Origin: Polytrichum commune
Lineage: Eukaryota; Streptophyta; Polytrichopsida; Polytrichales; Polytrichaceae
Reading direction: 5' to 3'
Assembly: GCA_950295325.1 (NCBI GenBank)
Contig: OX485806.1
Span: 38,874,001-38,938,000 of the forward strand
DNA length: 64,000 bases
The position numbers and the translations under genes are program-made. The notes under the pieces are model-generated. The model saw only the letters and a list, made by a program, of their open reading frames with translations, was not told the origin of the DNA and did not search any database. Below are positions 1 through 10,922 of the stretch, piece after piece. Numbering within the stretch: the stretch's first letter is position 1; every line of letters begins with the position of its first letter.

Positions 1-181
1 GTGTTAGTAAGTGTGTTTAGTCAAGTGGAACCGGGGCTTGTTTCTTTTCTAGTTTCCTTTTCTTTAGGATTAATTATGTTAGGTACCTTATAGAAATTTG
101 CGAGAAGGATTCCATTAGTTTATGGATTTTGGGGTTGGGGATTTGTAGGTCTTGGAGGAGGTTAATAGTTGTTGTATGTAT
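1..181 (-). pseudogene. 3' terminal part of a degraded LINE (copy A, part 1)
   Basis: Read on the minus strand, this stretch gives a helix-rich peptide containing IHKLMESFSQISIRYLT and ILKKRKLEKK. It aligns with the extreme C-terminus of the big LINE at 46.4-59.5 kb (INTIAIQYAM and ILLHKRRIEN, near 59225-59290). Stop codons interrupt it. It is the continuation of the fragment at 591-1610, from which it is separated by a MITE. The window edge cuts it, so the true 3' end is not visible. Confidence 0.7.
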
Positions 182-590
182 AAGGTAGGGGTGGCAATTT
201 CCGTGCGGGTCCTAAAGTTGACCCCTATGTCGGAAGCACCTTTTTAGGTGCTTTTACCTGAGTTTACAAAAGCACCTATCAAGGTGCTTTTACCGTTCAC
301 AGCGCTGCCAGCATTTCATTGGCTGCCAACGGTCGGTTTAATGCTGCCAGCAGTTGGCTTTAGAAATCCACCCTGTGGATATACCACGTACCCTATGTGC
401 GAGTGTTGGTCACTCTACAAGGTTTCCTTTAAAATTTTGTAGGAAATCATAAACATGCTTGAAATTTTTGATTTTTTCATAGTTGCTCTTGCACCAGCTT
501 TGCGGAGCGCTCAAAATTTATAAAAAAAATAGTTTCAGCATCCCAACTAGGCACATCTGAAATTTGGACGGAAATAACCACCCCTACCTT
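182..590. mobile_element. MITE with inverted ends, inserted in LINE copy A
   Basis: The left end contains GGTAGGGGTGGCAATTTCC (about 185) and the right end is its near inverse (about 569-590), giving terminal inverted repeats of roughly 20 bp. The GGGGTGGCAA-like terminus resembles plant hAT MITEs. The interior has no credible ORF and contains a duplicated phrase about cctttttaggtgc/caaggtgctttta. LINE copy A resumes in register on the far side, which shows it is an insertion. I could not find a clean target-site duplication, so the superfamily is uncertain. Confidence 0.65.
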
Positions 591-1610
591 AGTGCCCCTT
601 ATTCCTACTGTGATCATAATGGGTGATAGTACAATGCACTCTAGTTGGGATAGGAGTAGGTGGAGAATGGCGTATGTATCAAATTCTTAGTTGGTTGCTT
701 TTACGGGGAATCTATCATTGTAGTAAGTGAATTCAAATATTTGTACTTTGTGGTTTGGGTTGGGTGTGAAGGGTGGTTTATCTGTACGTGGTGCTTCGAA
801 AATGCATAATACATTGGGTCTAAGTCAAGTTGGGCATTTACATCTTGGTGGATAGTATGTGCATGGGAGTAGCCATGAGGGTATGGTATTGTCATGTGTG
901 CAATATTTAATGTTATTGGCGTTGATTAGGGTAAAGCAATAGGTTGTGGGGTGGGCTAGTAGTGTGTTCGCTAGTGTGTGTATTATTTTATTGCATTGAT
1001 TTGTCCTTATATTGTTTATGTGTTTATTAATGCAACATGATAGTAGGTAGAGGCATGTGTCATTTTGGTGAGATGTGCATAAGTTACATGTTGGGGATAT
1101 GTCTTGTTTGAAAAAGTGTTTTCTTTAGTAGTTCCCTAAGTATCTTCCATATCTAAATTTGAGGGTTTGTGTTATTTGCGCATTAGTAATCTAGGGGGCA
1201 TCCCATAATAGATTTTTCATTTTATGTAGATTTTGTCATTGGATTATGAGGAACTTATTTGGGTAGTTATATTGTGAGGATGGGTATTTTATGTCCCTGA
1301 GGGGAATATATATGTTGTTGAGGCTATACATGAATATGAATGTATCCGTTGGGAGCGTTTTGGTGTATTCGTGGCGATCATGATTGTGTATAATTTTGCT
1401 ATGAGAATATTGGGGCATCCGGGTAGGCGAGCACCGATATTGATTTGTAGTAGTTCATTGAAAAATCCGGCTCATGTGATATTGCCTTTTCCTTCTCCAT
1501 CCGGTGGTGTAAATTAAACAAGTGGGAAGTGTAAGGGGAGAAAGGTTGATGTTACAGTTGGTGGTGTGTGTGTGGGGGGCAGAGGGAGGGGGGGGGGGGT
1601 TGATTCATTG
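591..1610 (-). pseudogene. Degraded LINE copy A, part 2: RNase H to restriction-like endonuclease
   Basis: On the minus strand the order is RNase H remnant, then zinc/RLE region, as in the intact LINE. Recognisable pieces are WRRKRQYHMS (compare WRRERAGYGI), FIFMYSLNNIY at about 1315-1345 (compare FIFTYSLNVLY), and IFEFTYYNDRF at about 705-740 (compare FIEFTYCNDRF, the RLE core). Between them sit a Cys-rich LLPCTYYPPRCKC match and RPNVLCI (compare RPDILCV). Several stops and frameshifts make it a dead fragment. The third RNase H catalytic position is Tyr here, as in the large copy. Confidence 0.75.
1564..1604. repeat. GT/G-rich microsatellite
   Basis: A short (GT)n run followed by almost pure G lies at the upstream edge of LINE copy A. 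Confidence 0.8.
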
Positions 1611-2511
1611 TCAACAAATATGATGGAGCAAAACACCTATCCCTCCTTAGATACCATGCTTACCCTAGATTACCCACCACAAGAGCCCTTTACATCCTAA
1701 AAATACAAGTTGACACTCACATAGACACTACCTTCCCCCTCTACCAATCACTTCTCCACATTGTTTGGCACAAAATTCCCATCTACACATCCTCATTGCC
1801 CACCAAAAATCCAACATGAAGGAATCCATCTAAAATCTAGCCACGGTCAATATCACCTCTCTACCCCAAATACAAAACCCCTCTAGCACATACATACTCA
1901 CCCTACAAAAATTTCAAGAAAAACACAATAATCAAATCAAGAATAATAAAAATGCCCTACTACAAGCATCACTGTCTTCCCCCTCCCCCCCCCCCATTAC
2001 CTACTCTACTCCGCCTAGCAGCCAACAACCACCACCCCCCACACAACCAAAACATCCCATAATCCCTAGACAACATATTGAACCCCCAACCATTACCTAC
2101 AGGAACTGATCCAACAACCAAATGACACCCTACATCGCACATATGTATGGAATACAATATGCACGGCTGCCTGGCCTTGGCAGCCTCGCCTTCGCCGTCG
2201 CAACCTCGCCCTCGCCGTCGCAACCTCGCGCTCACCGTTGCAACCTAGAGAAAGGACCAGGTACACTTTGACGGGGCGGTAACCGGCCATTGCAGGTGAA
2301 GTGCATTTACAAGACCGGCCATTGCAGGTCAACATAGGACATCGTGCCGGACGGGCTTCGGGGGCCTGCCCGCTGAAAAAAAAAGGAGCGGGCCGCCGTG
2401 TCCCGCATGCCCTTGTCCATGCCTCAACTCCAAGGCCAAGGCATTACTCAACACTAGGCTTGGGAGTATATTATGAGGGAAATTGATCCTTGAAATAGAA
2501 TGGATCTTTAT
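1611..2511. other. Intergenic; partly a dispersed repeat shared with 8.1-8.2 kb
   Basis: No credible gene is seen. The block at about 2138-2240 (ending in repeated CCTCGCC..CCGTCGCAA motifs) reappears inverted at about 8095-8220, including the phrase ATGGAATACAATATGCACGG. Two direct copies of CCGGCCATTGCAGGT lie at about 2283 and 2317. The C-rich run at 1980-1995 is simple sequence. Confidence 0.55.
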
Positions 2512-3083
2512 CACGGGGGGTGCACCTACACTTAATTTATGTATACATGTGCGAGAACCCCCTATTTAATGGGGGGTATTTACCTTCCTTCGTTGAATAT
2601 TTTCTACCCTATAAGTAGTTAAATTTCTACTGAATGGTATTTTCTAACACCCTGTCATTGTATATAAATTTAAAGATGTATGGTTTTAATCACCCTATCT
2701 TATTTATAAATAATAAAGAGTTGTGGGTTTAGGGTAGGGTTTAGGGTACTTTTCATCCAGGTAACCGTTTCAACAACTTCATTCACATGTTCACATACAT
2801 TTGTTTATTTCTCATCCAATGCCACTAATGACACATAATTTATGTTGAACCTATAAATATTAAAAAATTAATTTTATTTTTATTTATGCTACTTTATATC
2901 TAAATAATAATAAATACCACAACTTAAACCATACCATACATTATATATAATTCCCAAACTTACATTTAGAGGACGCTATTGTATATCTAAAAGAATGTAA
3001 AAATTATGTGTCTTGAATAAAATCCACCCTATATTTTCTCGCACGTGGTTTTCTAAATTTTTGCCAGTGACCCCCCCCCGGTG
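2512..3083. mobile_element. hAT-like non-autonomous element, 572 bp, with 8-bp duplication
   Basis: The ends are CACGGGGGGTGCAC on the left and an inverse of the form GTGACC..C-run..GGTG on the right. The flanks are identical 8-mers ATCTTTAT at 2504-2511 and 3084-3091, a perfect target-site duplication of hAT size. The interior is AT-rich with no coding capacity and contains a short telomere-like run GGGTTTAGGGTAGGGTTTAG at about 2725. A second element with the same terminal motif and its own 8-bp duplication lies at 39887-40609. Confidence 0.8.
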
Positions 3084-3091
3084 ATCTTTAT

Positions 3092-4028
3092 TTTAAAGAT
3101 ATAGTCCAATCTCTATTCAATATATGTCCTTTTGGCATAATATAATCATATTCAAATATTATATTATTCAAATATCTATTGTCAACTCATGTATCATCAT
3201 GAAAAGTAGGTATATTGCTAGCGTATTGGGGGTCCGCCCATACAATTCAATTATGAATCAACCAAATAGTTCAAATCTTGGAACTATGTCCAAATTTAAT
3301 CCAAAAAACGTTCATTGTCCCCAATCAATATATGCATGGCTATAACCCAATGAAAATGAAGGTGTATGTGTCCAACCATGAGGCCCAATTGCTTGCCTCT
3401 CATTTGAGAGTTCTAATGATAAAATGAGGTAGCGGGGGATGTCAATCCAACTACACTCTTTGGACTCCTCTATCAAGAGTTTTTGAAAATATTTGTATTT
3501 GTTTGGAGTTACAAGCTCTTATTTCATACCATCTATATTGCCTAAACTTGTTGTATATATATGTTTAAGCTCATATTTATTGTGATGATTTTGTATTCCC
3601 TCAGTAATATGACAACTTTACGCCACTTGTCATATGAATGAGAAGACGACACCTAGATAACATGACCTTTTTGTGTTTCTCACACGTGTCATACTGAAGA
3701 GGGTGAACAATAATGACATTCATGTTCTGTTTGGATGAATTTGCATGTTAATCTCTTTAATTCTTGGAGGACATAACTCTCCTCCGTCACTTAAGGTCGT
3801 CCTAAGCCGGTATCAATAAGATAACCTCGAAGTGCAAGGCTTGGAAGAAATTTCACCAGATTTTAAGAAGAACAACATAATACTATGGGTTAAGGGTTTA
3901 GGGTTTAGGGTTTAAGGTTTAAGGGGTTTAGCATGAATGCAAGAACATTGAGTGAGCATTCTTACTTGGTTCAAGGACAATGTAATTGGCATATTGTAGT
4001 TTGCGCTTGGGTCAAGATAGTGGTATTT
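3092..4028. other. Intergenic, AT-rich, with interstitial telomere-like repeats
   Basis: No gene is supported. At 3886-3932 there is a run of about six degenerate plant telomere units (TTTAGGG/TTTAAGG). This is interstitial, since ordinary sequence continues on both sides. Confidence 0.6.
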
Positions 4029-4364
4029 GAGTTATCCTTTAATTCAACATGACTTTTGGTAGGGAGTTGGTTGTTTTGCTTACAAAACCTTCCATGTTTG
4101 GTAAGTTTTTGGTGCATGCGTGGAGGTGGTGTGGAGGTTTGAACAAAGAACATTATATATTGGTTCATGGAGGGTCAAACTCATTTTGGCATGCCAAGAG
4201 GTTCTAAAATGAGTTTGACCCTCCATGAACCAATATATAATGTTCTTTGTTCAAACCTCCACACCACCTCCACGCATGCACCAAAAACTTACCAAACATG
4301 GAAGGTTTTGTAAGCAAAACAACCAACTCCCTACCAAAAGTCATGTTGAATTAAAGGATAACTC
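4029..4364. repeat. Perfect 159-bp inverted repeat with 18-nt loop
   Basis: Arm 1 is 4029-4187 and arm 2 is 4206-4364. I compared them base by base and found no mismatch over the part from GTTATCC to the inner end CATTTT. The 18-nt spacer contains GGCATGCC. RNA from either strand would form a fully paired hairpin of about 159 bp. The arms carry no convincing ORF. Possible explanations are a very recent inverted duplication, a siRNA or young MIRNA-type locus, or a fold-back artefact of sequencing or assembly. Confidence 0.9.
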
Positions 4365-5185
4365 TATTATTTGATGTAAAGTGTAGACAACCAATCTCTG
4401 GTTATATTTGGTTATTAGATGCCTATATTTGAGTAGCACGTGGTTTGGTGTGCTGTCTACAAAGTAAGAATCAGTATTGTCGGCCCCATGCAATGGCTAA
4501 AATTATATGTGGATTTGGAAGTGCATGCAATAGGCCCACATACTTCTACTCCAATCCATGAAAACAATGGTCTTCGCAATGGTGATTGTGATGTGGTCCT
4601 AGTCTCACTGCACATTTGAGAGGCCATAGAACCTGCTCCATCATTCTCATGTGATGAAAGATAGTGGATGTGATTAAGATATGTTTTTACAATATATTGG
4701 ACTCGTGTTCAAATCACTTAATTATTCTAGATTTAATAGTCAACACGGTCGGAGATTCTATATGATCCTTTAATGAGCACAAGAATCTTTGCTTTGACAT
4801 TGCATGAAGATATTCATACGAGCTCCACAAATCATAAGGAGAGTTGCTAAAACCTCAATTTAGGGTCTAACCATCTTGAGCTCAAGTCTCATAGTGTGTT
4901 TCATATCTTACAAGAAGTAGGGTAGTTGGAAAAAATAACAATTTAAAGACTCATCTACCTAACATTACAATGGGTCATTCAACAATTGGTTACGCAACCG
5001 CAATAGTGAAATGCTTGCATAAAGTGCGAAGTGGCCATTTTAAGAAAGGCTCATGGTAACACATCAAATAGCAATCTTGAGCCATATTGTTAAATTGGGA
5101 ATACCAATCACCAAGAGAGTAGACCCTATACATATTCTACATGCTCGCTCTACACAAAGCACTTCAAGGTGTGGGACCATTAAGC
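4365..5185. other. Intergenic, no feature recognised
   Basis: Low-GC DNA with short ORFs only; I see no gene, repeat boundary or RNA. Confidence 0.5.
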
Positions 5186-5188
5186 TTA

Positions 5189-5937
5189 TGGTGAGTTTCC
5201 ATGTAGGCTGCTCATCCATTAGATTTTAGAAAATATTGGGTTGGAGGGGTTTGTATGTAGTTAAGCATAAGCCGTCATCCAAACACATTATGGCAGTCCG
5301 CTAGAATGTGGGGGGCCATGGACACATGCCGCTAAATTTCCATGCATCCACTAAAAAATCTTTAACTTACACGTTTCGGACACCAAAGGATTGAAGACCC
5401 AATTTTAGCATGGAGGAGGTTACTAATGGGCCTAAATTCATAAGTTGGGAGTAGCTACACTAAATATGATATTTAGTGCCACCAATGTTAATTGTCTTGC
5501 TCAATACCAATTGTAAACTATGGTAGTGTCACCAACACTAGATGTTAAGTTAACATTATTTGTCATTCCTTGTAATATTTTTGGAAGATTAAAGATTTAC
5601 AGTGTTGTAATTACCGTCACTAACCAAGTGATTTTTCATCCAAATTTGAGTCATCCATGACAATATTTCATCACAAATGACTAACAAGAGAAGGTAGGGC
5701 TATGAACAATGGATGAACTCATCCATCATCAATGACAATATTTGTTGACTTATTCACAAGAAGTGCCATCCAAAAAGTTACCATAGTGACATTAAGTATC
5801 ATATGACACTGAATATCATGTTTAGTGTAGTTGGCACATGCAAACCCTACCCACTAGATTCCCTCTACATTTGGGCGGGTTTGTCCTTATTAATAATAGA
5901 ATATGGCAGGCAAGGGGCCTACATGAAAACTCATCCT
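5189..5937. mobile_element. Tourist/Harbinger-like MITE (M4), split by a nested MITE
   Basis: The left end GGTGAGTTTCCATGTAGGC and the inverted right end GGCCTACATGAAAACTCATCC match the ends of the better-preserved copy at 8470-8846, and the interior matches that copy read in reverse. TTA lies at the left boundary and near the right one. The interior is interrupted at 5456 by a 370-bp TA-type MITE. Removing that insert restores collinearity with the 8470-8846 copy. Confidence 0.7.
5458..5827. mobile_element. TA-inserting MITE (M6), 370 bp, nested
   Basis: Ends are CACTAAATATGATATTTAG and its near inverse, flanked by TA on both sides. The sister of the surrounding MITE (8470-8846, read in reverse) has the uninterrupted text GAGTAGCTAGTTGGC at this place. 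This copy reads GAGTAGCTA-element-TAGTTGGC. That empty site shows TA target duplication, the hallmark of Tc1/mariner-type (Stowaway-like) elements. A second copy of nearly equal length is at 42973-43343. Confidence 0.85.
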
Positions 5938-6185
5938 TTTATGAACTTGCAAAACACGAGCTTTTGCATAGAAAAATGGAGCTAAAATTCTATTTGGTCA
6001 AAGATTACAAATTATTGATGGTTGATTCCTTTATGTAGGGGTGAAGATCTCATACACTCCATATGTTGCATATTTGAAGGGGAGAAGCCAACTTCTATTT
6101 TGCGAGGATGGATCATGGGAACATGTGAATGACTGCTCTTTGGTTCAAATTCAACCTTCAACATACAATTGGAGATGTTGGTATT

Positions 6186-7214
6186 CAGGGTTGTCTATTG
6201 TGTCGTGACGGAGGGTAATCCCGACATAATGTCGTGCCGTCACGACACGTATCCGTCACGACATTATGCCGGATGCTGTCTTTATCCTGACGGACTTGAA
6301 TTTTACCGATTTTTTTGTGTAATTACATTAACCCATTTCTGACACGTAGGATTTACAATGTCCACGTGTGATGACATGTCAGCAAAGTAAAGGTAAAGTG
6401 GGGAAAAATTTACTAGAGCCCGTCCGCCCCCCCGTCCGCCTCCGTTCCCAACCCCCGTTCGCCCCTGTTCCCCCCCGTCCGCTCCCGTTCACAATCCCCG
6501 TTCGCCACCGTTCCCCCCCGTCCGCTCCCGTTCCCAACCCCGTCCGCTCCCCCCTCTCCCGTCCGCCCCCCCCCCCCCGTCCGTCCGCTCCCCCGTCCGC
6601 CCCCCCCCCCCTCCCCCGTCCGCTCCCCCACCCCCGTCCGCTCCCCCGTCCGCCCCCCCGTCCGCTCCCCCCCTCTGTCCGCTTCCCCGTCCGCTCCCCC
6701 CCGTCCGTCCGCTCCCCCCCCCTCCGTCCGCTCCACCCCCGTCCGTCCGCCCCACCCCCGTCCGCTCCACCCCCCTCCCCCGTCCGCTCCACCCCCCTCC
6801 GTCCGCCCCACCCCCGTCCGCTCCACCCCCTCCGTCCGCCCCACCCCCGTCCGCTCCACCCCCCTCCCCCGTCCGCACCACCCCCCTCCGCCGTCCGCAC
6901 CACCCCCCTCTCCCGTCCGCCCCACCGTCCGCCCCACACCTTCCTTAGTCATATTTTTCTACTTTGATTTTAACAGAACCCTAAACACAATGGCAAAATG
7001 GTTTACTTGGCAAGGGAAATATGCACATCCACGTCGGCGTTTTCTGCCACATAGGACGCCACCTTGGCAAGAAGGTAAGTATTTTACCCACCCTAGTCCA
7101 TTCCCCCTATGTTGACCCTACGTGGACCCTATTGTGTCGTGACGGAGGGGTCCGTCACGACACGACCTGACATGACGGCACGACACCGTCATGACGTCGC
7201 GATAGACAACCCTG
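6186..7214. mobile_element. hAT-type non-autonomous element with GC-rich minisatellite core, 1,029 bp
   Basis: It starts CAGGGTTGTCTAT and ends with the inverse ATAGACAACCCTG. It is flanked by a perfect 8-bp duplication TTGGTATT (6178-6185 and 7215-7222). Subterminal regions are packed with repeated CGTCACGAC/GTCGTGACGG motifs that could be transposase-binding sites. The centre (6418-6945) is a C-rich array. No transposase is encoded. A second, shorter copy is at 25073-25715 with its own 8-bp duplication. Confidence 0.9.
6418..6945. repeat. CCGTCCGCC-type minisatellite
   Basis: About 530 bp of irregular CCCCCGTCCGCTCC-like units lie inside the hAT element. The array lacks stop codons in several frames, so it yields long but meaningless Pro/Arg or Gly/Arg reading frames. 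In the sister element the same place holds only about 130 bp, so array length accounts for the size difference between copies. Confidence 0.9.
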
Positions 7215-7222
7215 TTGGTATT

Positions 7223-8249
7223 GACAACATGTCCCAACATTGTCTAGTGCTCTAACCATGTTTTAGGATTGCCAAGGTGAGATTTTACAAAGTAGGTATG
7301 CACACATTATCGTTATTTGCAAATTAGAGATGTTATTTCCATTTTAAACTCTCCCAACCCCTTCAAAATGCAACATAGAGGGGGGACAATATCAACTCTT
7401 ATATAATAAGAGAACCATTCCCCACTTATGTCATGATTTTGATTAATATGAAGTCATGGTTTCAAAAAAAAAAATTGGAACTCTTATGTATTGCAAGAAA
7501 CTAGTTGTAACTCGTGCCATCCCAATATGTTGCACCCTTGCATATGAAATATGAAAACATTAAATGAAGTCCGCTTGTGATCTAAGCTGACCCCTTTGCT
7601 CATGTTCTTAGAATGATGGGACAAGGCCCTCACACCCACCAACTACAACTATGTTGTATATATAATTTACTTTTACGTATTTTAGAATAGATCATAAGAC
7701 CCAAAGCTTGAAGTGCTCATATAGAGTGAATGTGTGGAACACATAGATGTAAAGTGACACTCACATCATGAAATATCACATAATTGGTGTGTGGGTTTAG
7801 ATTTTAGTACAACTACTGAGTTTAAAACGTTTTTGGCCCTTGAGTTTGATTAGGTCAATGAGTTTTTGTGTGTCATGAGATGTAAAATGGAACTCACATC
7901 ATGAGTTTTTGTTTGTGATGCGATTTAAAATGACACTCACATCATGAGCATGAGTTCCTCCATGTCTCTTTGGGGAGGGGACGTCATTACCCTTGCATTT
8001 TCCTCGGGTAGGCTTGGTTGCCCGGGCGATGTCAATGACGCCCAAGTACAACCGGTTGCTCCGGTAGCCACCCATCAACGATGACGGGCGTACTCACCAA
8101 CCGCGGGTGCAAGGGTACAGCAACGAGAGCGAGGCTACGACGGCAAGAGCGAGGCTGCGACCGCGAGCACCTGCTGCGAAAGCCAAGCAACCGTGCATAT
8201 TGTATTCCATACATATGTTACCCTGCCTGATTATCATCCCACTTGTCAA
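7223..8249. other. Intergenic; contains inverted copy of the 2.1-kb repeat
   Basis: No gene seen. The block at about 8095-8220 is the inverted counterpart of 2138-2240 (GC-rich, with GAGCGAGGCT repeats). The rest is unremarkable AT-rich DNA. Confidence 0.5.
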
Positions 8250-9235
8250 CATGTAATACGACATTCTCGCCCCTTCTCTCATGTAATAATGAGAAAGTAC
8301 CACTTAACCCCTCCATCCTACTTCTCTCAAGCATGCCAAACCTAGCACACACCTCTTTCTTCATACACAAACTCCTAAACACACTCCTTCCTCTATGCAC
8401 CACATACCCGATCAAACATCACCACAAGAGAACACACCTAACACCAAAGTCCCTAAATAATGGCACTAAAGGTGAGTTTCCATGTAGGCCACTCACCCAC
8501 CGGATTCTGGTGTGAATAAGGACAAACTTGCCCAAATGCGAAGGGGATTTGGTCGGTTGATTTGCATATGCCAACTAGCTACTCCCATCTTCTCAAATAT
8601 GTGCCCACCTACTAACCTCCTCCCCTTTCTAAAATCGTTATGCAATCCTTCGGTGATCGAGGCTTGTAGATTAAAAATTATTTAGTGAGCACATGAAAGT
8701 CTATCAGCATGTATCCATGGCCCTCTATTTTTAGTAGACTATCATAATGTGGTTGAATGGTGACTTGTGCTCAACTACATGTGAAGACCTCCAACCCACT
8801 ATTTTCTAGAATCTAGTGGGTGAGTGGCCTACATGGAAACTCAGCCTAAGCACAACCCTTGCCACTTATTCCACTACCCAATATCACTCTACCCCTCTTA
8901 CCATCTATAATGAACTTACGATTCCCACCGGACCGTTCATATTACACATATGGCTCTTTCACCCCTTGGATGAAAATGGTCACGGAAACATTACGGGCTC
9001 CGGAGTATTCAATGACCCCTCACAAACCAACATAGCAGCTAAATTACCTACATATCCAAAACATCTTCCGAGCATAATTACATGCACTACTTCTTGTGGT
9101 AGAACACACTAAATCCCTCTCCATTAACACATTTATCTTCATTGATAGCCTCAACATCATATACTTTCTACTAAACCACATCATAAACCCGTCCGCACAA
9201 AATAACCATATCACATGGCACACATCATAAACGCG
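8250..9235 (+). pseudogene. Degraded LINE copy B, part 1: RNase H region
   Basis: The stretch just before 8940 aligns with the segment upstream of RNase H in the large LINE. YYTYGSF at about 8938-8960 matches the RNase H motif YYTDGSF, with the first catalytic Asp changed to Tyr. FIFIDSLNIIYFLLN at about 9129-9170 matches the third-Asp region and keeps the Asp. Stops and frameshifts are frequent. The copy is interrupted by a MITE at 8470-8846, breaks off at 9235 where a solo LTR begins, and resumes at 10923. The part left of 8470 is assigned with less certainty. Confidence 0.65.
8470..8846. mobile_element. Tourist/Harbinger-like MITE (M4), 377 bp
   Basis: About 40-bp inverted ends (left GAGTTTCCATGTAGGCCACT, right its inverse) are flanked by TAA at 8467-8469 and 8847-8849, the 3-bp duplication usual for PIF/Harbinger elements. 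No ORF. It interrupts LINE copy B and is the intact relative of the split element at 5189-5937. A shortened relative is at about 22960-23075. Confidence 0.8.
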
Positions 9236-10917
9236 TGTGAGGCCAAACCCCCCACCCTTAAGCGTCCGTAGTCCGAGTAGTGGGTTTGGGCTCACATTCC
9301 TCCGCGGTATTGGATTTGGACTTGGATGAGTCCATAGTGCAAGGTTCACCCTTCAAGTGGTATTGGATTTAACTGGAATTTCACTTTTAACAACTCAATG
9401 TACGATTTCAATACGTATGTGGAGAATGCACAAGTTAACTATTTAACCTCCTTATGCTCGGGTGCTATTTTGTCTTTGTTTGCTTCTAACGTCCACCCAG
9501 CTTCTTAGCTTCTAACTAGACAAACCCAGCTCCTTCATAAACCCAGCTTCTTAGCTTCTAACTAAACAAACCCAGCTCCTTCATAAACCCAGCTCCTTCA
9601 TGAACCCAGCTCCTCAGCTTCTAACTAAACAAACCCAGGTCCTTCATAAACCCAGCTCTTTACTTTCTAACTAAACAAACCCAGCTCCTTCATGAACCCA
9701 CAACTTTGTAGTTGTAATCCCCAACTACCTCACTAATTATTCAAGCCCTTAACTAATCTTCCTACCTAATTTCCCTAATTCTACTAACAACCCCTTTCTA
9801 ATCACACAATTCTTCTCTAATCCTAAAATCCTAAAATCCTAGAGAGGAGAGGGGGAGAGAGAATTTCCTAACTTCACTAAGACTAACTAATCCACACAAG
9901 TATATTTTTGCACTCATCACAACATCAAGTGCTCAACTCTTAAACATGGAACTTGCAACCACGTGTATTCAAAACATGAACTTTAAGTACCACAAATTGG
10001 AATCATGAATTAACTTTAAAATCCTTCACGTCAACACTAATTCTACCAAGAGGTCAAGCCCTCTTCAAGGCTAACAAGCCTTGGCTCTCAAACTAAAAAC
10101 TAAGCACACACATGTGCTCCAATATGGCTTCCCACACCCACACTTATAACTCGTGGGGTGCCTTGGAGCACAAAGGAAAGAGAGGATGAGTGAGGGAAGA
10201 ATGAGGGATTATATAGTAAGCTTGAGGGGGTGAGCACCCTCAAGGCTCACGATAAGCCCTTGAGATTTCCTCCTACTTAGTAGGCTCCAATCCTATCTTC
10301 TAAGCCTTCCTCCCTCAAATGATCAACAAGGATCCTAATTTGAACATTTAACTAGCCTTGGCTTTCTACCTACCACACTTTACCAAACTTGGGATGCTTC
10401 AACCCAAACTTAGCCTCCTTCGCTTTCCGCCGCTATAACTTTCTCCCCTTACTTTCCCAAATCGTCGCTCACCACTTAATTCAAACCACGATGCTTAACT
10501 CGTGATTTGATTGGTGCTTTGAGAATTTGCTTATCCTCCACCTTGCATTCTTCCTTGGGCCTTCCCCATTAAGTGGCCATGATGAGGTGGTCCACTTGTG
10601 TGCTCCATGTGATCCTCCATTCATCCCAATTCGAATGCACTTGCCTCTTGAGTCACTTTGGTTGTCTCCATCCATTTGTACTAGCCTACTCACTAACTAC
10701 TCAATCCAAGTTCTCCTTACCTATCCTCATTCACTCAAATCCTTCCGAAGGTAAAAACACAATAACAACTCACATCCTAGCCTCTTACAACATGGTACTT
10801 CTAAGACTAACATTTCACTCTTTTTATATTTTTGTGAAGTAACATGCTACTTCAAAGTGCATCAACTAACGTTTCAAGGATCTAAGACTAAATGTGGGCA
10901 CCCTTTTGGGCTCACAA
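9236..10917. mobile_element. Solo LTR, 1,682 bp, in LINE copy B
   Basis: It begins TGTGAGGCC and ends GGGCTCACA (inverted termini, TG..CA) and is flanked by a perfect 5-bp duplication ACGCG at 9231-9235 and 10918-10922. LINE copy B stops on one side in the middle of RNase H and resumes on the other side near its end. No internal retrotransposon genes are present and the second LTR is absent, as expected after recombination between LTRs. It contains a tandem array at 9500-9705 and a TATATA-like sequence at about 10212. Orientation is not determined. Confidence 0.85.
9495..9710. repeat. Tandem repeat with CCCAGCTCCTTCAT units
   Basis: Four to five imperfect copies of a roughly 45-bp unit, built from CTTCTAACTAAACAAACCC and one or two CAGCTCCTTCATAAACC blocks, lie inside the solo LTR. 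Confidence 0.85.
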
Positions 10918-10922
10918 CGCGG

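Noticed and set aside
2725-3932. A chromosome end, suggested by TTTAGGG repeats
   Set aside because: Only short degenerate tracts with ordinary sequence on both sides; they are interstitial.
4029-4364. A conserved microRNA precursor
   Set aside because: Perfect pairing over 159 bp is unlike an established MIRNA hairpin with mismatches; it is kept as an inverted repeat with other explanations.
6368-6967. Long Pro/Arg and Gly/Arg reading frames (up to 199 codons) on both strands
   Set aside because: They arise from a C-rich minisatellite without stops inside a non-coding hAT element; all frames are equally open.
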